Shown piece after piece: positions 23,799 through 33,401 of a stretch of 64,000 bases of DNA. Origin of the DNA: Melampsora larici-populina 98AG31 (Eukaryota > Basidiomycota > Pucciniomycetes > Pucciniales > Melampsoraceae). The first letter of the stretch is position 1; each line of letters begins with the position of its first letter. The position numbers and the translations under genes are program-made. Location of the stretch: contig NW_006768842.1 in NCBI RefSeq assembly GCF_000204055.1, positions 148,397 to 212,396 of the forward strand, in the 5' to 3' direction. Below the pieces are notes generated by a model. It had not been told where the DNA came from. It saw nothing but the letters and a program-made list of their open reading frames with translations, and did not search any database.

Positions 23799-24110
23799 CT
23801 AATTATCATCACTGTCAATAGCGGGGCAATCTGCCCCCCCTTTACCCTTGGCCACTTGTCGCTCTTTGTTCTCAACAGCGCCAAGATAGAAACATTGTGG
23901 TTGGGTGAATAGCTCCATTGTGCTAGCCCAAGATATTCCCCAGGCTTGGACATCACAAACATTCATGACTTCAGGAAATAAGGAATAGTGGAAGCTGGTC
24001 ACGCCGTACGCCATGAGGATGGTGGCCCCCTCTTTGGACGCCTTCTCGCTGAAGTCGCAGTAGGCCAAATAATCATCTAGAGTATTGCGGAACCGGACCC
24101 GTTGGAGCGT
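23799..24110 (-). other. Possible coding remnant, minus strand
   Basis: An open minus-strand frame from about 24110 to the stop at 23799 has ordinary protein-like composition (FRNTLDDYLAYCDFSEKA, EVMNVCDVQAWGIS). No start codon or clear splice acceptor precedes it and no family was recognised. It could be the last exon of a transposon gene; weak call. The rest of 23527-24544 shows nothing recognisable. Confidence 0.25.
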
Positions 24111-24547
24111 AGTGAAGTTTCATGGGTAAATCTCAAGCAGATCAAGAAAGAACCAGATGACGGACAACAAGAAAAGGAAAGAAGGCTCACTGGCTTAGTA
24201 GCAAGTCCCTCGCTAAATAAAGGTGAGATCCATACCATTATCCAATCGAGTTCATTCCCTTTGCCCCTCCTGTCCCCTGTTTTCCCTTAATTACATATCC
24301 CGTGAACACATGATACATATTGTAAACAATGAGAGCTGCTGGGATCCTGTTTCTTTTCATGTCTGCCTGGCCCAAGCACAAACATCGACTCAGAGTCTAT
24401 CCAGTAACAACGTGATCCGTTAAACAAAAATTGTTCACCTGACCGTCCCAAAAAAGAAGGAGTCAGAGGTCCCATAAAGGCTAGTCTAAATATGACAAAC
24501 ATACACAGTTATCCCCACTGCATACCAGTGGGAAGGCCCACACATAA

Positions 24548-25363
24548 CACTACACAAAATGTAATCTTTACCGGGCGGTAAAGAAAACTACTGACATAGA
24601 AAAGTCCGGAGGCAACAGGAAGAGAGCTAAAAATCTGGAAAAAAATGCACCTTGTTCCTAGATGTTGGGGCGTCATGATGAGTATTTTTTTGTATTTTAC
24701 ACACGGATATTGGTTAATGTACTAACAATAAAGGCTGAGAATCATCAAAAACCCACCTGTAACAATACCTGAAATTTGGCTCTTGATTTTGAAGACAGGA
24801 TTTTGGAATCTTCAAACATCAATAACTTTTGCAGTTCTGAATCAAATCACTCAATTTGAAGTGCATTAAAAAGGTGAGCCTTTCCTCTACATTTTTCATT
24901 CAGACATCACATCTGTAGCTGGTCTAAAAAAGATAATACAGAGATATTCATGCAGAACTTTTTGAACATATGTAGAGTGTTTAAATGGCTAGATAGCACC
25001 TTAATAACATTATGAAGTGTGAAGGAGGATAGTTCAGCTTTTGAATGAACCAAAAATCGAGTTATTTGGAGCAGAATTGCAAAAGTTATTGAAGTTTTTA
25101 GACCACAAAATATTGTCTTCATACTCATGACCCAAATTTCAGGTATTGTTACATGTGAGTTTTTGATGATTTTCAGCGTTTATTGTTAGTACATAAACCA
25201 ATATCTGCATGTAAAATACAAAAAAATACTCATCATGACGCCCCAACATCTAGGAACAAGGTGCATATTTTTTCAGATTTTTAGCTCTCTTCCTGTTGCC
25301 TCAGGACTTTTCTATGTCATTAGTTTTCTTCACCGCCCGGTAAAGATTACATTTGGTGTAGTG
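24548..25363. mobile_element. Second foldback CACTA MITE, 816 bp
   Basis: It starts CACTACACAAAATGTAATC and ends with the near complement GATTACATTTGGTGTAGTG. TAA is duplicated at 24545-24547 and 25364-25366. The arms pair over most of their length, as in the element at 22711-23523. Both carry matching internal blocks at equivalent places (ACTAACAATAAA, GTAACAA..CCTGAAATTTGG), so they belong to one family or two sister families. No coding capacity. It lies directly upstream of the ORF at 25489 and may have separated it from its first exon. Confidence 0.92.
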
Positions 25364-25488
25364 TAAGTCCCCATAACGGACTTGGGCACGTTTCAAACTC
25401 TCTCTTTTCCCACCGTCCAATCCGTCCTATGATCGCACATGATGAGAGTTGCTTCAGCGGATCACGATAACTTACGAATGATTCCACA

Positions 25489-26502
25489 TTGGTTACAGGG
25501 AAACAGAGAGAAGTTGGACCCACCGCGGGCCCATCTTCAGGACCATCAAGCGCCCAAGCGGCTGCCCTTCTTGAGATTCGAGCGGCACTCAATAATAAAG
25601 AGTTTGACAAGCACGCCGAACTAATGATGTCATACCTCTTGCGGTACCAACCAGAAAAACTACGCGTCCTAGCAATTGAAACAGAAAAACCACCAAGCAA
25701 CCATCCACCAAGACCCAAGATACAGCCAACAACCAGACAGCCAAACCACCCAAACATACAGCCTGACAATCCAATCCCAAATCCCCCACCCAAAGTAAAG
25801 CCCGCCAGAGCCGCCAAACGCAAAATACCGAGAGGTAGACCGATGTCAGAAGACAAAGATGACAATGTCAATAATTCAAGGGGTAGAGGCTTTGTGGAGA
25901 ACGGGATCGAGTTCACGGATGGAGAAGTCCCAAGTCATCATATGGCTCAACTGACGGTGTTCTGGGACAACAGAATCAGAAAAGTAAAAGGCTACGTACC
26001 AGTATCTATGTTCAACCAAGCCTGGCTAGAAGCAAATAGAGAGGTTGAAGGAAAGAAGTCTAAGAAAAAGAAGAAAGACGATGACTCAGACTCGGAAGAC
26101 AAAACCTACGAAGGATTGTCCTACCCCTCTGAACTACGCCTAAGTTATGGTGACTGGGTAACTTGTTTCAATCTGATGCTTGACTACTTGAGGAGGTGGT
26201 TCAATTTCCATTGGCTAGCAGACAAATTCAAAGGTCATAAGAAAAATGTCGAAGAGATCAAGAGCAAAGATGACAACAACTGGATGATCGCACTTCGATA
26301 TGATATCCTTGTAAGACGCCAAATCTGGACGATCAGAGTAGAAGGGGGGAAAGTAGGGGACCCGTCAGTGCGCCAAAAGAAGCTAGAAGAACAAGCCAGA
26401 AGGACTGTCAACAAGTGCAGAGAGTGGGACTGCCATGACAATCCTTATGCCAAAGGAGGGAAGCGTCAAGACCAAGTACCGAGACTTTCAAAAACGGCAT
26501 AA
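25489..26502 (+). CDS. Lys/Pro-rich ORF of unknown function, possibly mobile-element encoded
   Basis: A single open frame of up to 338 codons ends at TAA 26500-26502. GGTTACAG just upstream (25490-25498) looks like a 3' splice site, so the first exon is probably missing or lies beyond the MITE. The N-terminal part has a helical stretch (ALLEIRAALNNKEFDKHAEL), then a Pro-rich linker of ~70 residues, a basic patch (RAAKRKIPRGRP), a Lys/Asp-rich acidic stretch, and a conserved-looking C-terminal region (LSYGDWVTCFNLML, NNWMIALRYDILVRRQIW, NPYAKGG). A similar C-terminal layout occurs in ORFs of fungal mobile elements as I recall them, but no catalytic motif is visible. Function not assigned. Confidence 0.5.
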   Translation: MVTGKQREVGPTAGPSSGPSSAQAAALLEIRAALNNKEFDKHAELMMSYLLRYQPEKLRVLAIETEKPPSNHPPRPKIQPTTRQPNHPNIQPDNPIPNPPPKVKPARAAKRKIPRGRPMSEDKDDNVNNSRGRGFVENGIEFTDGEVPSHHMAQLTVFWDNRIRKVKGYVPVSMFNQAWLEANREVEGKKSKKKKKDDDSDSEDKTYEGLSYPSELRLSYGDWVTCFNLMLDYLRRWFNFHWLADKFKGHKKNVEEIKSKDDNNWMIALRYDILVRRQIWTIRVEGGKVGDPSVRQKKLEEQARRTVNKCREWDCHDNPYAKGGKRQDQVPRLSKTA

Positions 26503-27471
26503 AAAAATAAAGGTGAATCCTAGGGTCTAGATGGAGCCCTGAGAGAGGCCCAAGGGGCCCCCCAAACACTCACCCCCTCCTAGACTAACCCTAAGCCTAG
26601 CAGGACGGCAAGTGTAGGGATTTGGATATAGAGATCCAACGCTGCAGTCCCACCCCAGGTAGAGCTGGAAGCTCCGAACGCACATACTCAAAAGAGGAGT
26701 AGATAAATTGGATTTTGGAAACCAATTGGAAGGAGAATCAGTGGGATTAAACATTGTAATAAACTACATAGATCTGGTGGGCAAGGTTGGAATTTGATTT
26801 ATTATTGTCTTTTGGTGTATAGGAGTTGTATCTAATTTGATTATTTCATCTTTGTAACAAGTTTCTTTGATTGTTGTATGTGCTGGTATCACAAGCTATG
26901 ATTAATTCAGATTCAAAGAAAAAAGATCGATGAATGAAAAACCTTCTTTCAAACGATAAGCTTGACAAAGTGGATAATCAAATGCAGAACAACTCAGGAT
27001 ACATGGTTGACATCCATGTACAATTTATGAAATCATATGTCAGATTGATCAAGAAAATTACTTTTAAAATGGATTATTGAAATTGAAAGTATTAACAAAA
27101 ATAATGGGCAAATGACAAAAAAGGCAATTCAATCATCACCTGAGGTAAGTAACACAGGTTTATCCAAAAACTTCATTCCACAGACTTGGTTGATTGTCAG
27201 TGGGAACTCCACTACATTCATCTTTGTAGCCCAAGAAACCACTCCCACATTGTTTTTATGATGTGTACTGCTTTTGTGTTGTCATAAACAATGATCTTTG
27301 TTTGTGTATCACTTCATTACTACACCTATAATCATAAACAAGATCAAGCAATTTATGTATGCACAACTGTTTTAACAAAGAAACTGTCTGGTGTGGTCAT
27401 TCTAGAACTACTTATAAAGTATCTAAAAGTCTGAAATGAAATAATAGTTGAGGTAATCTGATATTGAAACT
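26503..27471. other. Intergenic, AT-rich
   Basis: 3' flank of the preceding ORF, then AT-rich DNA with no recognised gene or terminal repeat. Confidence 0.4.
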
Positions 27472-27553
27472 GTTAGGAGGTTAGGGGTTAGGGGTTAGGC
27501 TTAGGGGGTTAGGGGTTAGGCTTAGGGGGTTAGGGGTTAGGCTTAGGGGGTTA
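27472..27553 (+). repeat. Telomere-like minisatellite, 21-bp unit
   Basis: Three exact 21-bp units at 27486-27548 plus partial units on both sides. Each unit is made of TTAGG-type words (GGTTAGGGG, TTAGGC, TTAGGG), variants of the common fungal telomere repeat TTAGGG. Confidence 0.85.
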
Positions 27554-27612
27554 TGAGAAGTTCATCAAGAACTAGCTATTTGAAGTCGTGCTTTGCCGTA
27601 TGACAAAAAGGA

Positions 27613-28016
27613 CCTGGGGTAATCAGGTCAAGCGTGAGCACTACGGCACAAGCCAAAAGAAAGCTTTGAAAAGCTAAAAGCTACACACCTGTGCGTAAAG
27701 CAACAGGGAAACGTGAATAAAGACGTAGTCGGTAAAAGTTGAGTAAAAATAAAATAATAATTTCTTTCCAATCATTGAACATAGATACTAACCTGGGGTA
27801 ATCAGGTCAAGCGTGAGCACTACGGCACAAGCCAAAAGAAAGCTTCGAAAAGCTAAAAGCTACACACCTAACCACACACAGTCAGGTTAGTAAAAAGAAA
27901 TGAAAGAGATAAATAGAAGAAACAGTAGGACAAACCTGTGCGTAAAGCAACAGGGAAACATGAATAAAGACGTAGTCGGTAAAAGGTGAGTAAAAATAAA
28001 ATAATAATTTCTTTCC
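27613..28016 (+). repeat. Direct repeat pair, one copy with a 68-bp extra block
   Basis: Copy A (27613-27769) and copy B (27792-28016) both begin CCTGGGGTAATCAGGTC and end AATAATTTCTTTCC and are nearly identical. Copy B has about 68 bp more at 27870-27937, bounded by ACCT on both sides, so a deletion between short repeats in copy A or an insertion in copy B is possible. Confidence 0.85.
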
Positions 28017-28873
28017 GATGAGGAAAGAAATATTGTACAATCGCTAGGTAATATTTAAAGGACAACAATGTTTTCTCAGCCACGGACATACTAGAAAGAT
28101 TTGCAGGACACAAAATGTCCTATTCCCAAAAAGAAAACGCAAAACCCTTATTACACATAACCTTCCACCTCATAACATCTCAATTTGTAAACTTGTTTCC
28201 GTGCTTCTTCATTTATCTTGATCTTGTTAGTAAGAGTTAATGATGTAGTTAACAGTTGTTATTACTACTGAAGTTCTTGACAGATCTAGACCAATAAAAG
28301 AGAAACCCGCACCCTACACACAAACTACAATTAAAAACACAGACCCGTGGACTAGATACCACAACAGGTTAGGCTTTGGGCAAGGATATTATCATGTTGC
28401 TCCAAGGGTATGTGGCATCACCTCTGTTCAAAATCACCACCGTCCCTCACAATCCTTGATTACACCACATTTTGAACTCACAAGCAGCAGTAACCAGACC
28501 TCACCTGCTCCCATTCCTTTGCTTGCTTGCTTCCAGAAGCAACAATCTAGAAGCCATCCCTCAGATTTGCTTGATTTATCTTTAGCCATCTTGGCCATGT
28601 GATATATTTGGGGTGACATTCTGTTACCCATGATATATAAAGTGATTTCCATTAGGTTATGAAATAGATTCTGCTGTGTTGTCATCCAACCAATTGACCA
28701 TACAAAAGATTTCCTACTTGGGTGATGTTTGAGTCAGTATAGCCTCCAACATCATTTTTGATGGGATTTAAGCTGGACCCTTTTTGTGAGTGCGGCGCCT
28801 GCCGCCCAATTTGGCTAGTAGCTTGGATTGGAAAATTGGAGTATCTTCTGATACATATAGGTTCCCTTGGACT
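28017..28873. other. Intergenic, no gene recognised
   Basis: Short ORFs only. A GCGGCGCCTGCCGCCCAA stretch at about 28790 resembles GCGGTGCCCGCCGCCCAA at about 31995, so the two may be pieces of a repeat that flanks the hAT-like unit between them. Confidence 0.35.
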
Positions 28874-29458
28874 CAACACCTGAAGCAACCCGCCGCAAAA
28901 AGCGGCTGCGGGGCGGGTTGCCCCGTCGCCGCTTTGAAATTTCTGGGGTAGCAGGTCAAAGCAACCCACCACCGCTTTTCCTTTGGGGTTGTCCATGCAG
29001 CGGATCGCGGAATTAGCGCAGCGGGACAAAGTCGCGCCCCGCAGCCCACCTAACAGAGCGGTATGCAGCGGTCACGTGACAGCCATATATCATATCACAA
29101 TCAACATCTCAAGATCACTCGTCTTCAAGCCAGACACCACCATGATCTCACTTCAGAGCCATGAAACATCATGAACTCTTAATATATCAAAAGTGTCAAT
29201 GAGGATCCTGTCTCTCAAGTGAGATTTCACTTTATTGCTCTCATTCATACACAGTACCTTAGCCTCTTCATCCAGTTGTTGTTTTTGGGCTTCGATTAGA
29301 ATATATTGGTGATAGTATGTAGGAAAATAAAGCAAGGTACATATTTGAGTCGCACCTCAAGGGAGAAACTTCAAGTACACAAACAATCGAATAGATACAC
29401 CCGATTTTGCAGGCCGTGAACAAAGACCCTGAACCCCATATGGTTCAAAAGCTTTGAT

Positions 29459-30760
29459 CTATGTAGGATCCAGGACTTTCTCTTTAAGACCACCATTTCT
29501 TGTGAAAACATCATGTTTAAACTTAGATACTTTCAACAAAGCATCCACATCAGCTAGTTCTGGAGCATCATTCCAATAATCTTTACTATAATTTGAATCT
29601 AGCACAATCGTTCTAATGTTTCTCATCATTGCTGACTCTAACCAATAGATGCTTGCCATGATTTGATCTGGACAAGATTGAGTTACAATCACTCTTAATT
29701 GTGGAAAGTCTAAATTTGTAACATCTTTACTAACTTGTTCACTGAATGAAATTGGAGATAAACCTTCTAGTGTTTCCTTAATCGGTCCAAAAACTTCCCC
29801 TAGACCTTCTGGCTTAAAAAAATCGATGGTTTTTAACGCCTTTTTGGTAGCTTGCGTAAAATGAGTCTTTGCTTCTAAATTACTTTCATCATGTGTAAGA
29901 TAAGTGTTGTAATATATTTGATAAGGCCAGAGATTCTTACTTCATAGGTTCTGATGTGTCATAGTAAAATGATAAACATTTGAGTTGTGGTAATGTTGAG
30001 AGTGATATTGATATTGAGTCTGGATTGTAAGTTCCAAATTCTGATTTTCCATTATGTTGAGATGAAATTCTAATGATGATAATTTTTTGGTTATTTTAAA
30101 AGCCTCAATTAATTGAGAAGAAGCTCCTTCCTAAGTAAATTCATAAAAGTAAGGTTTAGAGTATTTAGATTGTTACAGACGTATTCAATCAATTTTGACA
30201 ATTGATTCACTGTGCCAAACATTTAGATACACCTATGAAGGAGGAAAAGTTAAAGAAATTTCAGTTGAAACTGCAGAAATACTTTTTGAGAGAATTATGA
30301 CAAAAAAGGAATTGATTGACTCTCTTGAATGACTTACCTTCTTTTTCTGAATACCATAGTGCTTTGATAGTATGTTTTTTAACATCACAACAAGAATGAA
30401 GTCAAATGAAGTCATCATTCCAATTGTATGATCAATCTTGCACGTCTGGGATTATCTATAGCAATCGTTTCAAAATAAGATGTTATAACGGCTGTTGACC
30501 AGGTTTTTGAAATTGATCTCAAGTTAATCAGTTCAGTAGACGACGATTCTCTGGCAAGGTTCGGTAGCGGTTGAACAGGGTTGAACTTGAATCATCGAGT
30601 TGAACTTTTTTTGGTCAGTTCTTGACAAATTCTCGTAAGACTTGAGTGATGACGTTTAATGGTAATCCATTGAATTCATCATTGTATGGCTTTGAATTGA
30701 GTTGATTTGTATTTGAGAAATGAATTGCTTCTTGAGCAACTACACTTTTAAGCATTTTGA
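29459..30760 (-). pseudogene. Degenerate F-box/LRR-like gene fragment
   Basis: On the minus strand, near 30690-30740, the frame gives FNGLPLNVITQVLREFVKN and stops. A second frame near 30430-30600 gives NLARESSSTELINLRSISKT followed by WSTAVITSYFETIAIDNP, the layout of an F-box. Further along come LRR-like pieces (LPQLKCLSFYYDTSEPMK near 29950, LRVIVTQSCPDQIMASIYW near 29680), ending at the stop at 29459. Several stops and frame changes separate the pieces. F-box proteins of this kind are substrate adaptors of SCF ubiquitin ligases and form large families in rust fungi. It lies inside the hAT-like unit and may be captured host sequence; the family call rests on pattern only. Confidence 0.45.
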
Positions 30761-30797
30761 TGAAAATCAATCATTTACATCACTGCAGACATTATTC

Positions 30798-31385
30798 GGG
30801 TTCCCCAAGTGGGCAGGGAAAAATGATTGGGAGTATGATTTGTCATAAAATGGTCTATCACTCCACACCTGAGCCATAACACCCACACTACATATGTGTA
30901 GCAGGCTCAGTGAATATGTGGTTATCATGTACATACAGTTCTGCTCAGTTATCTGCTCATCAGGACAAGTTATTCATATGTAATACATGCTGTAACTTCT
31001 TTCAGATTGAAAAAAGCTTCCAAAAGATTGACTACATACACTGACTCAATGTTTTGGTGTGATCTCATCAACTCAACTGCATGTAACACACTTTCTGTTA
31101 CTAAGACATAGCTTCAACAATATTGCCTGAGCAGCTACAGAATTATATGTAGTGAATTTTTGGGAAAAAAATTTCAAAGTCGAAAAAGTTACATGTGGTA
31201 TAACATGTGATTTATTTATTCTGATGGGCAAAAAACTGAGCAGACCTGTATGTACATGATAGACAACTATTGACTTAGCTTGCTGCACATATGTAGTGTG
31301 GGTGAAATGGCCCAGGTGTGCAGTATTAGATTCTTTTATGAAAAACTGTACTATTAATCATTTTCCTCTGCCAAATTGGGGAAGT
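30798..31385. repeat. Inverted repeat (foldback MITE candidate), arms about 200 bp
   Basis: 30798-30985 pairs with 31185-31385 in reverse orientation (TTCCCCAA at the outer ends; ACACCCACACTACATATGTG against CACATATGTAGTGTGGGTG further in). No clear target duplication was seen. It lies within the hAT-like unit. Confidence 0.65.
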
Positions 31386-31699
31386 TGAATGATGTTTACA
31401 GTGACATCCCATTTAGTCTGTGTTTGATTTTTTTTCTTTGATCAAATTTGTACATATCTTACCTTGTCTTGTTAATCTTAAAAACATTTGTGAATAAACA
31501 TGTTGCCTTGACCCGCTGCCTCCGCTTGAAATTTGTCAAAGCGGATCGAAAGCGGCTCCAACAGCCGCTGTGCTACACAAGCCTTGTAGCGGGCTTGTCT
31601 TGAGAGCGGATCAATAGCGGCTCAGCTATGTAGCGGATAAACGCCCCTCTACAAAAAAACCGCCAAAAAGTGGATCGAAGCGGATCGCTTCAGGTGTTG

Positions 31700-32189
31700 T
31701 TGGAATTTATGTGCAAGTAATCAATATGAGAATCTCTTTGGACCCAAATATTGCCTCAGATCAATTACTTGGATGCTGCGTCCAAGCTATTGCCATTGGA
31801 GAATACCTCAGATTTGTCAATCCAAGGCAGCTTGGTTGGCAGTGTGTTTTCAAATAAGACCTGGAAAGGTTATTCCATTCTCTGACAAAAACACTGTTGA
31901 GCTGCCCTCATTCAAAGTTTCATCAAATGTGGTCTTTTCCTTATTGTGTAACTTTGGTAGTCACATCTGGAAAGCTCAACCCTGAATACCAAGGCGGTGC
32001 CCGCCGCCCAACTTGCTAGTTGTTCTTGAAGAAGAGGACAAGGTTGAAGAGATGGAATGTTTGTCTCCTCCAAAACAATCAAGCACTGACATCAACAATG
32101 AAGACAGTGAGCCGTGACCACAACAAACATGATCCTCAAGAACCTACAGGCAATATTCCACCTGTAGTTGATCTGGATGACAGGCAAAT
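31700..32189. other. Intergenic
   Basis: No gene recognised. It carries the GCGGTGCCCGCCGCCCAA stretch similar to the one at about 28790. Confidence 0.3.
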
Positions 32190-33074
32190 GGGATAATGCA
32201 GACACCAAGGATGAGGTGCGTCCTCAGCTTGCATTGGAAATGAAGTGGCACCTACCCACCAAAGATAAGCTAACAAGACTGACTTCATACTACACAAAGT
32301 AAGAAGTCATTCCTTATTATAATGTCACATCTCAGCATGTTAAATTTTATGCTCACTTATACCATTTTTTGTTTCAAACCAAGTTGGCATCTTAACCCGC
32401 GCTGCATAACTTGATCAGTGGCTTGGCGCAAAGAGTCTGAACATGTGAGCAAGTCCAAAGGTTCCAAAGGCTCCCTGATTGCTGGTTACGGCACTCGCTG
32501 GAACATCAAGTATGAGAGTTGACACAAGGCATGGCTTGCTAGAGACGTAAGTATTTTTGGGGCATTTTAATCTCATTATCCACTTGTGACTTGCCAATGT
32601 TAAATCTCCCTTTGGGCAATTGATCAACTTTGCAAAGATGATTTGGATGTGGTCCACACAAAGAATCAACCTCCACGCAAGAATGGCAAGCCCTATGGCT
32701 ACTTCCATGAAATGGAGATGTCTACATCTAAATTGGCTCAGGTACATAAGGTTAACAATGATCAGCTCAAGGTATGTAGTCTCATGATCCACCCACTTAC
32801 CATATCATCACATCCTCATTGATTACCTCCATCAACACATCCATTCCTCAAGATGACCTTGAAGATTGAGGGTGATGGGCCCACTGGGTGCATGGTTATC
32901 CCCCAGTACGTCAAACTTTGGCACACACTCAACCACAATATTGAAGCATTGTCAGCATCCGATGCTATGTATCCTATGCTTGCTAAGATGAGGGAGACGA
33001 CAGAGAAATATCTGAACAAGGCTCTATTGTGCCAACGCTGGACTGCTGCACTGCGCCACACTGCAGGTGAGAAC
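32190..33074 (+). pseudogene. hAT transposase fragment, plus strand
   Basis: Exon-like pieces in order: MKWHLPTKDKLTRLTSYYTK (32245-32300), WRKESEHVSKSKGS and IAGYGTRWNIKYES (about 32420-32520), then an in-frame TGA at 32520-32522, then DLDVVHTKNQPPRKNGKPYG (32640-32700) and LWHTLNHNIEALSASD to KALLCQRWTAAL (32855-33050). The minus-strand copy nearby contains GYGTQWNIKYESRGKG at the homologous place, with CGA where this copy has TGA. The last part matches the pre-dimerisation region of hAT transposases. Both ends are missing; coding ends just before a GC-rich hAT-type terminus at 33091. Confidence 0.65.
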
Positions 33075-33084
33075 TAGGTTGTTC

Positions 33085-33240
33085 TAAAACTAGGCAGCGC
33101 AGCGCAGCCAAAAAAGTTGCCCCAAGCACCGCATCACAGCAAAAAAAATTGCAGAAGTGGCAACGGCAGCGCAGCACAGTAGCGTAATTTTTGTGTCAAT
33201 TGCGCTGCGTTGCTAGCGACGCAGCGCAGGGGGGTCGTTT
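33085..33240. repeat. GC-rich GCAGCGCAGC terminal region of a hAT element
   Basis: CTAGGCAGCGCAGCGCAG and further GCAGCG/CGCTGC motifs cluster here, between the 3' ends of the two opposed hAT remnants. This is probably the 3' terminus of the minus-strand hAT. Similar GCAGCG-rich DNA occurs at about 47225-47400. Confidence 0.45.
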
Positions 33241-33401
33241 TCAGGTGCATATCGCCTTTTGGCTTTTTATTACCAACAAATCTTTACTACAAGTTAATCA
33301 TCCAATGTCACCCATTGATCCAATCACCAAGTACTTCCACCGCAGCCCCCAAAGATTCACCTAATTTTACACCCTGCCTAATCCACCTTTGTTCCCCTAC
33401 G

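Larger units (their letters stand above)
28874..31699. mobile_element. hAT-like non-autonomous unit with subterminal GCGG repeats (candidate)
   Basis: CAACACCTGAAGC at 28874 and its complement GCTTCAGGTGTTG ending at 31699 form 13-bp inverted ends. Inside both ends lie 150-200 bp of GC-rich DNA with repeated AGCGG and GCGGATCG motifs, typical of hAT subterminal regions. The interior is AT-rich and holds an F-box/LRR-like gene fragment and an inverted repeat, but no transposase. The flanks show only an imperfect direct repeat (TTGGACT / TTGGAAT), so the boundaries are provisional. Confidence 0.5.

Noticed and set aside
27472..27553. True chromosome end
   Set aside because: The repeats are short, irregular, internal and followed by ordinary sequence on both sides.
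28874..31699. Confirmed 8-bp target duplication for the hAT-like unit
   Set aside because: The flanks TTGGACT and TTGGAAT match imperfectly and do not sit at equal distance from the ends, so the duplication is not claimed.
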